A stretch of 64,000 nucleotides of DNA from Sphingomonas spermidinifaciens (GCF_002351485.1 NZ_NWMW01000003.1:186001-250000), one strand, 5' to 3'. Positions 17,015 through 26,884 are shown, counted from the stretch's first letter. Numbers and translations are program-made. Notes: generated by a model from the letters alone, not told the origin.

Positions 17015-18105
17015 GCGACGAAAAGGGCCAGGTTCGCCAGTTCACGGTGGACGCCGAGGACGACGGCATTCGCCTCGACCGCTGGTTCAAGCGGCACCTG
17101 CCGGAGGCGAGCTTCAACCTCGTCTCGCGCTGGGCGCGGACGGGGCAGCTTCGCGTCGACGGTGCGCGGGCCGACCCCGGCGACCGGCTCGCCACCGGAC
17201 AGATCCTCCGCGTCCCCCCCGCCGAGCCTGCCGCCGCCACCGCGCGGCCCGTGCGCGAGAAGCGTCCGCTGACCCCCGACCAGATCGCGACCGCCGAGGC
17301 GATGGTGATCCACCGCGACGCGCAGGCGCTCGTCCTCAACAAGCCGCCCGGCCTCGCGACGCAGGGCGGCACCAAGACACACGACCATGTCGACGGCCTG
17401 CTCGACGCGCTGTCGTTCGAGCGCGAGGACCGGCCCAAGCTCGTCCACCGCCTCGACAAGGACACCTCGGGCGCGCTCCTGATCGCGCGCAGTCCGCGGG
17501 CAGCGGCGTTCTTTTCCAAGCGCTTCTCGGGCCGCTCGGCCAAGAAGATCTATTGGGCGCTGGTCGTCGGCGTGCCCGAGATCGCCGACGGCCTGATCGA
17601 CCTTCCCCTCGCCAAACAGCCGGGCACCGGCGGCGAAAAGATGCATGTCGACGAGGAGAACGGCCAGCCCGCGACCAGCCGCTACCGCGTGATCGAGCGC
17701 GCGGGCAACCGCGCCGCATGGGTCGAGCTTCAGCCGCAGACGGGCCGCACTCACCAGCTGCGCGTCCACATGGCGGCGATCGGCCACCCGATCGTCGGCG
17801 ACGGCAAATATGGCGGGCAGGAAAGCTTCCTGACCGGCGGGATCAGCCGAAAGATGCACCTCCACGCCCGCCGCATCCGCATAGACCATCCCGATGGCGG
17901 CAAGCTGGAGGTCACGGCCGAGCTGCCGACGCACTTCGCCGAATCGATGGAGATGCTCGGCTTCGACCCGGCGCTCGGCGACGTTCGCGTCGATGACAGC
18001 CCCCCGCCCGCCACGCGCGAGATGAAGAAGGCGAAGGCGCGCGCGCATGCCAAGACGATCCGTAAGGAGCGCCGCGGCGAGCGGCGCGGACGGGGCCGGA
18101 CTTGA
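17011..18105 (+). CDS. RluA-family pseudouridine synthase (RluC-like)
   Basis: Converts specific uridines of 23S rRNA to pseudouridine. The 364-residue protein has an N-terminal S4 RNA-binding domain (about 15-75, with LDRWFKRHLP), the catalytic HRLDKDTSGALL block whose Asp is the nucleophile, and the LQPQTGRTHQLRVHM motif. A basic tail with a KAKARAHAKTIRKERR-type sequence extends the C-terminus. RluC is the closest named type, but RluD or a local variant cannot be excluded. It overlaps crcB by four bases and the next gene starts inside its stop. Confidence 0.9.
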   Translation: MSDEKGQVRQFTVDAEDDGIRLDRWFKRHLPEASFNLVSRWARTGQLRVDGARADPGDRLATGQILRVPPAEPAAATARPVREKRPLTPDQIATAEAMVIHRDAQALVLNKPPGLATQGGTKTHDHVDGLLDALSFEREDRPKLVHRLDKDTSGALLIARSPRAAAFFSKRFSGRSAKKIYWALVVGVPEIADGLIDLPLAKQPGTGGEKMHVDEENGQPATSRYRVIERAGNRAAWVELQPQTGRTHQLRVHMAAIGHPIVGDGKYGGQESFLTGGISRKMHLHARRIRIDHPDGGKLEVTAELPTHFAESMEMLGFDPALGDVRVDDSPPPATREMKKAKARAHAKTIRKERRGERRGRGRT

Positions 18106-18767
18106 GTGCCCGCCTCGCCGTCTTCGACTGCGACGGCACGCTGGTCGACAGCCAGGCGAACATCTGCCTCGCGATGGAGCAATGCTTCACCGGACACGGC
18201 CTGGCCGCGCCGGCCCGCGCTGAAATACGCCGGATCGTGGGCCTCAGCCTGATCGAGGCGATGGCCGCCCTGCTGCCCGATGCCCCGCCCGAGCAGCACC
18301 GCGCAATGGCCGAGGATTACAAGCACGCCTTCCAGGCGCTGCGCGGCAATGGCGGCCTCACCGACGAGCCGCTGTTCGACGGCGTGGCCGAGGCGCTCGA
18401 CGCGTTCGAGGCGGCGGGCTGGCGGCTGGGCGTTGCCACCGGCAAGTCCGACCGCGGCCTGTCGCTGATCCTCGCGCATCACGGCCTGACCGGCCGCTTC
18501 GTCACGCTGCAAACGGCCGACCGCCACCCCTCAAAGCCCCACCCCTCGATGCTCCACGCCGCCCTTGCCGAAGCGGGCGCGGCGGCGGAGCGCAGCGTGA
18601 TGATCGGCGACACCAGCTTCGACATGGCGATGGCCGTGGCAGCCGGCGTCAGGCCGATCGGCGTCGCCTGGGGCTATCACAACGCACACGAGTTGCGCGA
18701 CGCCGGCGCGCTGGTGGTGGCGGACCATGCGGGCGAGTTGGCGCGGCTGGCGGCGGGGACGTACTGA
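18102..18767 (+). CDS. HAD-family phosphatase (phosphoglycolate phosphatase-like)
   Basis: A 221-residue HAD subfamily IA hydrolase. It contains the nucleophile motif FDCDGTLVDS at about 8-17, the cap region, GVATGKSDRG (motif II), the motif III lysine in HPSKPHPSM, and GDTSFDMAMA (motif IV). The TTG start at 18102 overlaps the stop of the pseudouridine synthase gene and places DCDGT at the expected distance. Gph or a broad-specificity phosphatase are both possible. It probably shares a transcript with crcB and the synthase gene. Confidence 0.88.
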   Translation: MSARLAVFDCDGTLVDSQANICLAMEQCFTGHGLAAPARAEIRRIVGLSLIEAMAALLPDAPPEQHRAMAEDYKHAFQALRGNGGLTDEPLFDGVAEALDAFEAAGWRLGVATGKSDRGLSLILAHHGLTGRFVTLQTADRHPSKPHPSMLHAALAEAGAAAERSVMIGDTSFDMAMAVAAGVRPIGVAWGYHNAHELRDAGALVVADHAGELARLAAGTY

Positions 18768-19135
18768 GCGGCGGGTTCGCGGATGCGGTCGATTGGTTGC
18801 CCCCCGAACCGGCGATCGAAGTAAAAAGGATATTGTCTGCTAGCTGCCTTTCATCAAGCCTGCTCGATAGGGTAGAACTAATCTATGGCGATGGATGAAG
18901 TGTTTGCAGGACAATCGCGGGACCGATTTCCATTCGTTGAGTGGCTCGAACTTACGACTCCGCTTCCGCCTCGTATCGGCCACTTCTTCATGGCCTCTTC
19001 AGCGACGCTCCCTCACGTGCGGCGGTCGCAATCGTACGATGCCGGCGGAGTTCGACTTATTGCTCATTCCCCCCGACTGGCGCCGCCAGCCCCGCCCGCC
19101 TATCTTCGCCCCATGACCCACCCCCGCCTCGTCCC
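18768..19135. other. Gene-free stretch between HAD gene and small membrane protein gene
   Basis: About 370 bases with lower GC than the flanks, especially 18820-18960. Short plus-strand frames exist (for example 18885-19139), but they show no signal, domain or credible codon bias and overlap each other, so I do not call them. One 17-base segment (18790-18806) nearly repeats a segment at 4392-4408. No tRNA, terminator or recognised ncRNA is apparent; it may hold the promoter for the 19136 gene or the remains of a lost gene. Confidence 0.4.
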
Positions 19136-19357
19136 GTGACCCCGCCCCGCGATCCGGCGATCGGCCGCTATTACCTGATGACGCTTGCGCGGATCGTGCC
19201 GGTGGCGGGGGCGCTGTTCGGGCTCGTCATCATGGGGCGGGCGACGCAGTTGCCGCAGCAGATCCTCGGCCTCGCCATCGTGCTCGCGGCGCTGTGGGTG
19301 ATGGCCACGCTGCCGCGCGCGCTCGCGCGCAAATGGCGGACGCCGCCGGCGCCATGA
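19136..19357 (+). CDS. Small two-helix membrane protein upstream of ATP12
   Basis: A 73-residue protein with two hydrophobic segments (about 15-32 and 41-59) and a basic C-terminus (RALARKWR). The GTG start at 19136 lies in the sequence GTGA, overlapping the stop of an eight-codon frame that begins at ATG 19113; an internal ATG at 19178 is the alternative. Its TGA overlaps the ATG of the ATP12 gene, so the two are coupled. A membrane role in ATP synthase assembly is only a guess from position. Confidence 0.6.
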   Translation: MTPPRDPAIGRYYLMTLARIVPVAGALFGLVIMGRATQLPQQILGLAIVLAALWVMATLPRALARKWRTPPAP

Positions 19358-20040
19358 AGCGGTTTTGGACGGAGGTGGCGGTGGTGCCGGGGTTCGGCAT
19401 CACCCTCGACGCGCGGCCGGTGCGCACGCCGGGCCGCACGCCGCTCGAGCTGCCGACACGCGCGCTGGCCGAGGCAGTCGCCGACGAGTGGCGGCGCGTC
19501 GAGGGCGAGGTGGATCCGCGCGCAATGCCGCTCACCGGCCTCGCCAACGCGGCGATCGACCGGATCGCGCCCGACCCGGTGGCCTTTGCCGCGGGCCTTG
19601 CCCGATACGGCGAGAGCGATCTCACCTGCTACCGCGCCGACGGACCCGCGGCGCTGGTCGCGCGGCAGGCGGCGGCATGGGACAAGCTGCTCGACTGGGC
19701 ACGCGGCCGCTACGACGTGCATTTTGCGGTGACACAAGGGGTCATGCACGTGCCCCAGCCCACCGCGACGATCGCGCGGCTGGGCGACGCGATTGCCGCG
19801 CGCGACCCTTTCGAGCTCGCGCCGCTGTCGATCGTCACCACGATCACCGGCTCGCTCGTCATGGCGCTGGCGCTCGCCGAGCGGGCGTTCGATGCGGATG
19901 CGATCTGGACCGCGGCGCAGGTGGACGAGGACTGGCAGACCGAGCAATGGGGCGAGGACACGCTGGCGACACAGGCGCGCGACGCCCGGCGCGCGGAGTT
20001 CGACGCGGCGGTCCGCTTTCTCGATGCGCTTCGCGACTGA
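19354..20040 (+). CDS. ATP12-type F1-ATPase assembly chaperone
   Basis: The 228-residue protein belongs to the ATP12 family, which binds the F1 alpha subunit before assembly in alphaproteobacteria and mitochondria. Markers are KRFWTEVAVVPG at the start, LDARPVRTPGR, LPTRALAEAVADEW, MPLTGLANAAIDR and the acidic end (DEDWQTEQWGED). ATG 19354 is chosen because it overlaps the preceding stop and starts right at the conserved KRFW; in-frame starts further up fall inside the previous gene. Confidence 0.92.
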   Translation: MKRFWTEVAVVPGFGITLDARPVRTPGRTPLELPTRALAEAVADEWRRVEGEVDPRAMPLTGLANAAIDRIAPDPVAFAAGLARYGESDLTCYRADGPAALVARQAAAWDKLLDWARGRYDVHFAVTQGVMHVPQPTATIARLGDAIAARDPFELAPLSIVTTITGSLVMALALAERAFDADAIWTAAQVDEDWQTEQWGEDTLATQARDARRAEFDAAVRFLDALRD

Positions 20041-20101
20041 CTTGAGCGCCGCCTAGCCAAGCTTGCTTGCGGTGCCGTGTGGATTGGGCGATCCGCACGC
20101 C

Positions 20102-20770
20102 ATGCCGCTTCGCCTGTTCAAGCCGCTGCTCGCGGGTGCGACCCTGTCCGAGCGCCTTGTCGCCTGTGTCGGCGCTGGGCTTGGCCTCGCGCTCACCTAT
20201 CTCGCGGGCCTCCTCGCCCCGCACGGCACGCTGCCCGCGATCGTCGCGCCGCTCGGCGCCTCGGCGGTGCTCGTCTTCGCGGTCCCGGCGAGCCCGCTGG
20301 CGCAACCCTGGCCGGTCATTGGCGGCAACACCATCTCGGCGCTGGTCGGCGTCGCGGTGTGGCGGCTGGTGCCTGATCCGGCGGTCGCCGCGGGGGTGGC
20401 GGTGGGTGCGGCCATCCTCGCCATGTCACTGCTGCGCTGCCTCCACCCGCCCGGCGGTGCCGCGGCGCTGACAGCGGTGATCGGCGGCGCCGCGGTGCAT
20501 GAAGCGGGCTATGCCTTCGCCTTGGCGCCCGTGGCGCTGAATTCGGCGGCGCTGGTCCTGGCGGGCCTTGCCTTTCACCGGCTGACACGGCGCGCCTATC
20601 CGCACCGCCCCGCTGCGCCGGCCCCCGCAACCCGGCCGCCCGCGATTCTCGCCACCGACATCGACGCCGCGCTGGAGGAAATGCACGAAAGCTTCGACAT
20701 CGCCCGCGAGGATCTCGACCAGCTCATCGCCCGCGCACAGGCGCACGCGGCGACGCGCGTCAATTCTTGA
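20102..20770 (+). CDS. HPP-family membrane protein
   Basis: Integral membrane protein of the HPP family, named for the conserved His-Pro-Pro seen here in CLHPPGGAAAL. The 222 residues contain about four hydrophobic segments up to residue 160 and then a soluble tail with an acidic helix. Some family members transport nitrite and many carry CBS domains; this one does not. ATG 20102 starts at MPLRLFKPLL. Its 3' end overlaps the convergent gmk gene by 11 bases. Confidence 0.88.
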   Translation: MPLRLFKPLLAGATLSERLVACVGAGLGLALTYLAGLLAPHGTLPAIVAPLGASAVLVFAVPASPLAQPWPVIGGNTISALVGVAVWRLVPDPAVAAGVAVGAAILAMSLLRCLHPPGGAAALTAVIGGAAVHEAGYAFALAPVALNSAALVLAGLAFHRLTRRAYPHRPAAPAPATRPPAILATDIDAALEEMHESFDIAREDLDQLIARAQAHAATRVNS

Positions 20771-21422
20771 GCATCGACCGGATGAAGCCGATCAGGCCGG
20801 TCTGGCGCGACCGCTTCAACCGCTCGGCGGCGAGGATCGTGCGAACGCACTCGTAGCACTGCTCGACATCGTCGTTGACGAGCACATAGTCATAACCGTC
20901 CCAGTGGCTGACTTCGGCGGCGGCGCGGCCCATACGCGCATCGATCACCGCTTCGCTGTCGGTCGCGCGCGCGATCAGGCGGCGGTGCAGTTCCTCCATC
21001 GAGGGGGGCAGGATGAACACGCGCACCACGTCGCCCCCGGCGATCTGGAACAGCTGCTGCGCGCCCTGCCAGTCAATGTCGAACAGCACGTCGCGGCCGG
21101 AGGCGAGGATGTCCTCGACCTGCTGGCGCGGCGTGCCGTAGCGGTGGTCGAACACGTGCGCCCATTCGAGGAACTCGTGGTTCGCCACCATCGCGCGAAA
21201 GCGTTCGAGATCTACGAAATGATAGTCGCGCCCATCGACTTCGCCCGGTCGGATCGCGCGCGTCGTCGCCGATACCGACATCTGAAGGTCGGCATCCTCG
21301 GCAAGCAGCTTTCGCGCGATTGTCGATTTTCCCGCGCCTGAGGGCGAGGAGAGGACGAACAGCACGCCCCTGCGCTTCATGCCATGCGGGTCGGACTCGG
21401 TGGAATGCGCCATGTCCGCCAT
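20760..21422 (-). CDS. gmk: Guanylate kinase
   Basis: Phosphorylates GMP to GDP with ATP. The 220-residue protein has the P-loop SSPSGAGKST near 25-34, the GMP-binding stretch SVSATTRAIRPGEVDGRDYHFV and the lid and C-terminal motifs typical of Gmk. Three in-frame Met codons precede the conserved core (21422, 21413 and 21380); the last, KRRGVLFVLSSPSG, may be the true start since it gives a standard length of 206. It is convergent with the HPP gene. Confidence 0.95.
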   Translation of the reverse strand: MADMAHSTESDPHGMKRRGVLFVLSSPSGAGKSTIARKLLAEDADLQMSVSATTRAIRPGEVDGRDYHFVDLERFRAMVANHEFLEWAHVFDHRYGTPRQQVEDILASGRDVLFDIDWQGAQQLFQIAGGDVVRVFILPPSMEELHRRLIARATDSEAVIDARMGRAAAEVSHWDGYDYVLVNDDVEQCYECVRTILAAERLKRSRQTGLIGFIRSMLKN

Positions 21423-21470
21423 TGGCGGGGCGATACGGGCAAGGTCAATCCCCTGCCCGTCCGCACGACA

Positions 21471-21668
21471 TCAGTAGGGCCGCCGGCCCTTGCGCCGGTC
21501 GTACATCTTCTTCCCGACATAGGCCGCGCCAAGCACGGTACCGAGCGGCCCCATTCGGCGGAGCAGACCGCCCGCGGCATAGCCGATCGCCGCACCCTTC
21601 ACACCGCCGCGCCCGTCGCGCCGGTCGATCTCGCGCCCAACCAGCGCACCGATAATCTGTTTGATCAT
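21471..21668 (-). CDS. Small Gly-rich protein, unknown
   Basis: A 65-residue basic protein (MIKQIIGALVGREIDRRD..., ending YDRRKGRRPY) with glycine-rich amphipathic stretches and no signal peptide. Its ATG overlaps the stop of the gene at 21665-21880 in the ATGA form, which supports both as real. The combination of glycine zipper-like spacing and a basic tail suggests membrane association, but no family is recognised. Confidence 0.6.
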   Translation of the reverse strand: MIKQIIGALVGREIDRRDGRGGVKGAAIGYAAGGLLRRMGPLGTVLGAAYVGKKMYDRRKGRRPY

Positions 21669-21880
21669 GCCCTTTGCTCCTTGCCGGTAATCGTGTCGAA
21701 CGCCTGGCCGATCCCGCGCAGCACGGCCCAGCCCACGGCATAGGTCAGCACGACCGGCACCGCGACCTTAAGCACGTTGGCCGTGACGGCACCGATGATC
21801 GCGCCGTCGCCGACACCGTCGTCGCCGCTCATCCCGTCGATCGCCGCGCCGACGACCGCACCGATGGTGGTGGCACCCAT
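21665..21880 (-). CDS. Small Gly/Ala-rich membrane-associated protein
   Basis: A 71-residue protein: an N-terminal glycine-zipper-like part (TIGAVVGAAIDGMSGDDGVG, residues 4-23), then a hydrophobic helix (about 36-56, VLKVAVPVVLTYAVGWAVL) and a polar tail. It precedes the 65-residue gene with a four-base overlap, forming a two-gene unit on the minus strand between fumC and gmk. No function recognised. Confidence 0.6.
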   Translation of the reverse strand: MGATTIGAVVGAAIDGMSGDDGVGDGAIIGAVTANVLKVAVPVVLTYAVGWAVLRGIGQAFDTITGKEQRA

Positions 21881-21942
21881 GTGAAAAGCCCTTCCTTGCG
21901 TTCGCTCGCGATTGCAAACGGCGGCGTCCGGCGAGGGTTCCG

Positions 21943-23334
<1,392 letters not shown>

Positions 23335-23518
23335 GCACATTCCTTTTCGAGGCACCGCAGACGATGCGGCGCGCGCCAACAACGCCCGGCCGCGGCATCG
23401 GGTCAACACGCCCGATCGTTGGTTCACGGCGATTGGACCGATACCGGTCATCGACCCCTTGCACGCTGCGTCGCACCATGCTGTTGCTTCTGAACAGTAC
23501 ACGTCCCCACCGGAGTTT

Positions 23519-23665
23519 ATGTTGTTCGACACCACCCGAGAGCTCGTCGCCTATGGCCTGATCGCGGCGATCCTCGTTCTGGGCCTTCCCTGGCTGGCAA
23601 TCACTTTCAACAAGCGTCGGCGTGACAAGCTTCGGCGTCGGGGGATCAAGCGTCACGGCCATTGA
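23519..23665 (+). CDS. Small single-helix membrane protein
   Basis: A 48-residue protein (MLFDTTRELVAYGL..., ending RRGIKRHGH) with one hydrophobic helix at about 12-30 followed by a strongly basic tail with six or more Arg/Lys. This gives a clear positive-inside orientation. A ribosome site (CCGGAG) precedes ATG 23519. It is divergent from fumC across 184 bases that hold both promoters. Compact size and bias suggest a real gene; function unknown. Confidence 0.6.
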   Translation: MLFDTTRELVAYGLIAAILVLGLPWLAITFNKRRRDKLRRRGIKRHGH

Positions 23666-23715
23666 TCGGGGCCAGGTGCCCTTGCACTCGCCGCTGATCA
23701 CGGCATGAGCGGGAA

Positions 23716-24075
23716 ATGGACATTCCCGGCATTTACCACGACTGGATCATCTGGATCGGCGACGGCACCGGCCTTCCCGATGCGATCCTGCACATCCATG
23801 CGGGGCTGGCGATCCTACTGATCGTGCGACTCGCCTCGCGCAGGTCGCTCGGCTCGTTCATCCCGTTCGCGGCGGTCGTCGTTGCCGAGTTCGGCAACGA
23901 GTTGCTCGATTATCTGCACTATGGCCTACGGCTGGACGACACGCTGGCCGACATCGGCAACACGCTGTTCTGGCCGCTGGTCATCAGCTTGAGCGTGCGC
24001 CTGCGCCCGATGGTGCTTCACGACTACCGCCCGCGCCAGACCGACGGGGGCGACGACCCTACTTCTTCCGCTTGA
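23716..24075 (+). CDS. Small multispanning membrane protein, unknown
   Basis: A 119-residue protein with three hydrophobic segments (about 22-42, 46-66 and 82-97) and a polar C-terminus. Short polar spots such as HDWIIWIGD and FGNELLDYLHYG recall VanZ-like or DUF membrane proteins, but I cannot assign it. The 3' end overlaps the convergent sspB gene by 17 bases, so the last residues (DDPTSSA) are constrained by both genes. Confidence 0.65.
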   Translation: MDIPGIYHDWIIWIGDGTGLPDAILHIHAGLAILLIVRLASRRSLGSFIPFAAVVVAEFGNELLDYLHYGLRLDDTLADIGNTLFWPLVISLSVRLRPMVLHDYRPRQTDGGDDPTSSA

Positions 24076-24541
24076 AGTCCACCGCGACGACGTTCGAGCC
24101 GTCCTCGACGGGTTCAGCGCGCGCCGTCTCCCCGTCGTTCTCGGCGGGTTCGTGCTCGCTTTCCTCGACATCGGAGGCCTGGAAGCGCAGCTCGAAATTG
24201 ACCGCCGGGTCGTGGAAGCCGGTGATCGCGGAGAAGGGGATGTCGAGCATCGACGGCACCTGATTGAAACTCAACCCCACGCTGAAGCGCGTGTCGCTGA
24301 CCTTCAGGTCCCAGAAGCGATGCTGGAGGACGATCGTCATCTCGTCAGGAAAGCGGTCGATCAGCCGCTGGGGAATGTCGACGCCGGGTGCCTGCGTCTT
24401 GAAGGTGATGTAGAAATGGTGGTTGCCGGGCAGCCCGCCGGTCTGGGCCACCGAACCGAGCACGCGGCCAACGACGGCGCGAAGCGCCTCCTGCACGATT
24501 TCGTCGTACGGAATCAGGCTGTCGGGGATGGTGCCGCTCAT
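24059..24541 (-). CDS. sspB: SspB, ClpXP adaptor for ssrA-tagged proteins (alphaproteobacterial type)
   Basis: Adaptor that hands ssrA-tagged peptides to ClpXP. The 160 residues contain the SspB core with GNHHFYITFKT, MTIVLQHRFWDL and RFSVGLSFN, followed by an acidic Glu-rich linker (about 127-147) and a C-terminal tail ending VVAVDFKRKK. The tail corresponds to the ClpX-binding peptide of the alphaproteobacterial form. It is divergent from hisB with 81 bases between the starts. Confidence 0.93.
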   Translation of the reverse strand: MSGTIPDSLIPYDEIVQEALRAVVGRVLGSVAQTGGLPGNHHFYITFKTQAPGVDIPQRLIDRFPDEMTIVLQHRFWDLKVSDTRFSVGLSFNQVPSMLDIPFSAITGFHDPAVNFELRFQASDVEESEHEPAENDGETARAEPVEDGSNVVAVDFKRKK

Positions 24542-24622
24542 GCCCCTTAGCTAGCGCCCTGCCCGCCGGGGTCAAGGTGGGTGCGGCGTTGCATGGCCCC
24601 CGGGAAACGCTATGTGGCGCGC

Positions 24623-25210
24623 ATGCGCACCGCCACCGTCAGCCGCCACACCAGCGAAACGCGGATCGAGGTCGAGGTCAATCTCGACGGCACCGGCCAC
24701 TATGCGATCGAGACGGGCGTGGGCTTTTTCGACCACATGCTCGAACAGCTCGCCCGCCATTCGCTGATCGACATTCGCCTGAAGTGCGATGGCGACCTCC
24801 ATATCGACCAGCATCACACCGTCGAGGATTCGGCGCTGGCGCTGGGCGAGGCGGTGGCGAAGGCGCTGGGCGACAAGCGCGGCATCCGCCGCTATGCCGA
24901 CGCGCACTCGCCGATGGACGAGACGCTGACGCGCGTCGCCGTCGATATCTCCGGCCGCCCGTGGCTCGTCTGGAAGACGGCGTTCAGCCAGACGCGGCTG
25001 GGCGAGATGGATACCGAGCTGTTCCAGCACTTCTTCCACAGCTTCGCGCAGACCGCGGGCCTGACGCTCCACGTCGAGACGCTCTACGGCGAGAACAACC
25101 ACCACATCGCCGAGAGCGCGTTCAAGGGCCTTGCCCGCGCGCTCCGCGAAGCGGTGGAGATCGATCCGCGCAAGGCGGGCGTCATTCCCTCGACCAAAGG
25201 TGTGCTCTGA
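24623..25210 (+). CDS. hisB: Imidazoleglycerol-phosphate dehydratase
   Basis: Dehydrates imidazole glycerol phosphate, step six or seven of histidine synthesis. The 195-residue monofunctional enzyme shows duplicated metal-binding motifs: [13 protein letters not shown] and [20 protein letters not shown] in the first half, and [14 protein letters not shown] and [19 protein letters not shown] in the second. ATG 24623 ([12 protein letters not shown]) gives the usual N-terminus. It heads the his cluster, with the next gene starting one base after its stop. Confidence 0.96.
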   Translation: MRTATVSRHTSETRIEVEVNLDGTGHYAIETGVGFFDHMLEQLARHSLIDIRLKCDGDLHIDQHHTVEDSALALGEAVAKALGDKRGIRRYADAHSPMDETLTRVAVDISGRPWLVWKTAFSQTRLGEMDTELFQHFFHSFAQTAGLTLHVETLYGENNHHIAESAFKGLARALREAVEIDPRKAGVIPSTKGVL

Positions 25211-25211
25211 C

Positions 25212-25514
25212 ATGATCCGTCCCGCGACGCCGCTGACGCTCGTCCTCATCACCTATACCGACATGGACGCGATCGAGCGACTGCGCCCCGCCCATGTCGA
25301 ATGGATCCGTGAGGCCATCGACGCGGGCGTGATGCTGCTCGCGGGGCGGCGCGACGATGCGGCGGGCGGCGTCCTCCTGTTCCGCGGCACGCCCGAGCAT
25401 GTTCGGCCCGTCGCTGAGAGCGACCCTTTCGTGACCGGCGGCGGCGCGACGATCGAGCTGGTGGGCTTTCCCGCGAACCTCGCGGCCGATGCGCTGGCGG
25501 GGGTGCTGGGGTGA
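25212..25514 (+). CDS. YCII-related protein
   Basis: A 100-residue protein of the YCII/dimeric alpha-beta-barrel type, suggested by the opening LTLVLITYTDMDAIERLRPAHVEWI and the later PFVTGGGATIELVGF, which mirrors the conserved DPF stretch of this family. The usual DP(F) is DPFVTGG here. YCII proteins are small enzymes or accessory domains of unclear function. It begins one base after hisB and precedes hisH, so it is carried along in the histidine transcript. A role in histidine synthesis is not known. Confidence 0.8.
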   Translation: MIRPATPLTLVLITYTDMDAIERLRPAHVEWIREAIDAGVMLLAGRRDDAAGGVLLFRGTPEHVRPVAESDPFVTGGGATIELVGFPANLAADALAGVLG

Positions 25515-25559
25515 GCGGGGCTCCTTCTTCACCCCTCCCCTCAAGGCCAGGCGCTTAAG

Positions 25560-26162
25560 GTGACCACCGCGCTCATCGATTATGGCGCCGGCAACCTCCA
25601 TTCGGTCCACAACGCCCTCAAGGCCGCGGGCGCCACCGACATCGCCATCACCGCCGACCCTGACGTCGTCGCGCGCGCGGACCGCATCGTCCTGCCCGGC
25701 GTCGGCGCCTTCGCCGCCTGCCGCGACGGCCTTGCCGCGCTCGACGGGATGATCGAAGCGATGGAGTCGCGCGCGCTGAACGGTGGCGTCCCCTTTCTCG
25801 GCATCTGCGTCGGCATGCAGCTGATGGCGACGACCGGCGAGGAGATGGGCGTCCATGCTGGCCTCGGCTGGATCGAGGGGACCGTCGCGCGCATCCCCGA
25901 TGCCCCCGGCGTCCGCGTGCCGCACATGGGTTGGAACACCGTCGTCCCCGCCGTGAACCATCCGCTGATCGAGCCGGGCGAGGCCTATTTCCTCCACAGC
26001 TATGCCTTTGCCGGCGCCTCGGTGCTCGCGACGACCGAGCATGGCGGGCCGGTCACGGCGGCGATCGGGCGCGACAACCTGATCGGCATCCAGTTCCACC
26101 CCGAAAAGAGCCAGCGCTACGGCATCGCGCTGCTCGAGAGGTTCCTTGCATGGCGGCCCTGA
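25560..26162 (+). CDS. hisH: Imidazole glycerol phosphate synthase, glutaminase subunit
   Basis: Releases ammonia from glutamine for HisF. The 200-residue protein starts at GTG 25560 with TTALIDYGAGNLHSVHNAL, contains the nucleophile cysteine in LGICVGMQLM, and the C-terminal triad residues in IGIQFHPEKSQ. It overlaps hisA by 13 bases. The GTG has a nearby AAGG; no better in-frame start exists upstream without losing the conserved terminus. Confidence 0.96.
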   Translation: MTTALIDYGAGNLHSVHNALKAAGATDIAITADPDVVARADRIVLPGVGAFAACRDGLAALDGMIEAMESRALNGGVPFLGICVGMQLMATTGEEMGVHAGLGWIEGTVARIPDAPGVRVPHMGWNTVVPAVNHPLIEPGEAYFLHSYAFAGASVLATTEHGGPVTAAIGRDNLIGIQFHPEKSQRYGIALLERFLAWRP

Positions 26163-26884
26163 CGATCTTCCCGGCGATCGACCTCAAGCGCGGGCAGGTG
26201 GTGCGGCTGGCCGAGGGCGATATGGATCGCGCGACCGTCTATGGCGACGATCCCGCGGCGCAGGCGGCGCTGTTTGCCAAGGCGGGTGCGGACCATCTTC
26301 ACGTCGTCGATCTGGACGGTGCGTTCGCCGGCGATTCGGTGAATGGCGAGGCGGTGCGCGCCGCCGTCACCGCCTTTCCCGGCCGGGTGCAGGTAGGCGG
26401 CGGCATCCGCGACATGGCCGCGGTCGAGCGCTGGCTGGCGCTCGGCGTCGCGCGCGTCGTGATCGGCACCGCCGCGCTCAAGAACCCCGATTTCGTCAAG
26501 GCAGCTGCCGCCGCGCATCCCGACGCGATCATCGTTGCGGTAGATGCCCGCGACGGCATGGTCGCGACCGAGGGGTGGGCCGACGTGTCTGACGTGTCGG
26601 TCGAGGACCTCGCCCGCCGGTTCGAGGATGCGGGCGTCGCCGCCCTGCTGTTCACCGATGTGGGCCGCGACGGGCTGCTCAAGGGATGCAATGTCGAGGC
26701 GACGGTGGCGCTGGCCCGCGCGGTGTCGATCCCCGTCATCGCCTCGGGCGGGGTCGCGGGGATCGAGGACATCCATGCCCTCCGGCCGCATGTCGAGAGC
26801 GGCGTGACCGGCGTCATCACCGGTCGCGCGCTCTATGACGGGCGACTCGACCTCGCCGAAGCGATCCGGGTCGCCGCGGCGTGA
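26150..26884 (+). CDS. hisA: ProFAR isomerase
   Basis: Isomerises ProFAR to PRFAR, a TIM-barrel enzyme. The 244-residue protein opens with [14 protein letters not shown] holding the first catalytic Asp, and has QVGGGIRD, the second catalytic Asp region ([11 protein letters not shown]) and [14 protein letters not shown] 26150 lies inside the hisH 3' end. Its stop overlaps the hisF GTG, so hisH-hisA-hisF are tightly coupled. Confidence 0.97.
   Translation: MAALTIFPAIDLKRGQVVRLAEGDMDRATVYGDDPAAQAALFAKAGADHLHVVDLDGAFAGDSVNGEAVRAAVTAFPGRVQVGGGIRDMAAVERWLALGVARVVIGTAALKNPDFVKAAAAAHPDAIIVAVDARDGMVATEGWADVSDVSVEDLARRFEDAGVAALLFTDVGRDGLLKGCNVEATVALARAVSIPVIASGGVAGIEDIHALRPHVESGVTGVITGRALYDGRLDLAEAIRVAAA

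Noticed and set aside
18885..19139. 84-codon plus-strand frame as a gene
   Set aside because: No ribosome site, domain or signal, and it overlaps alternative frames of equal quality.
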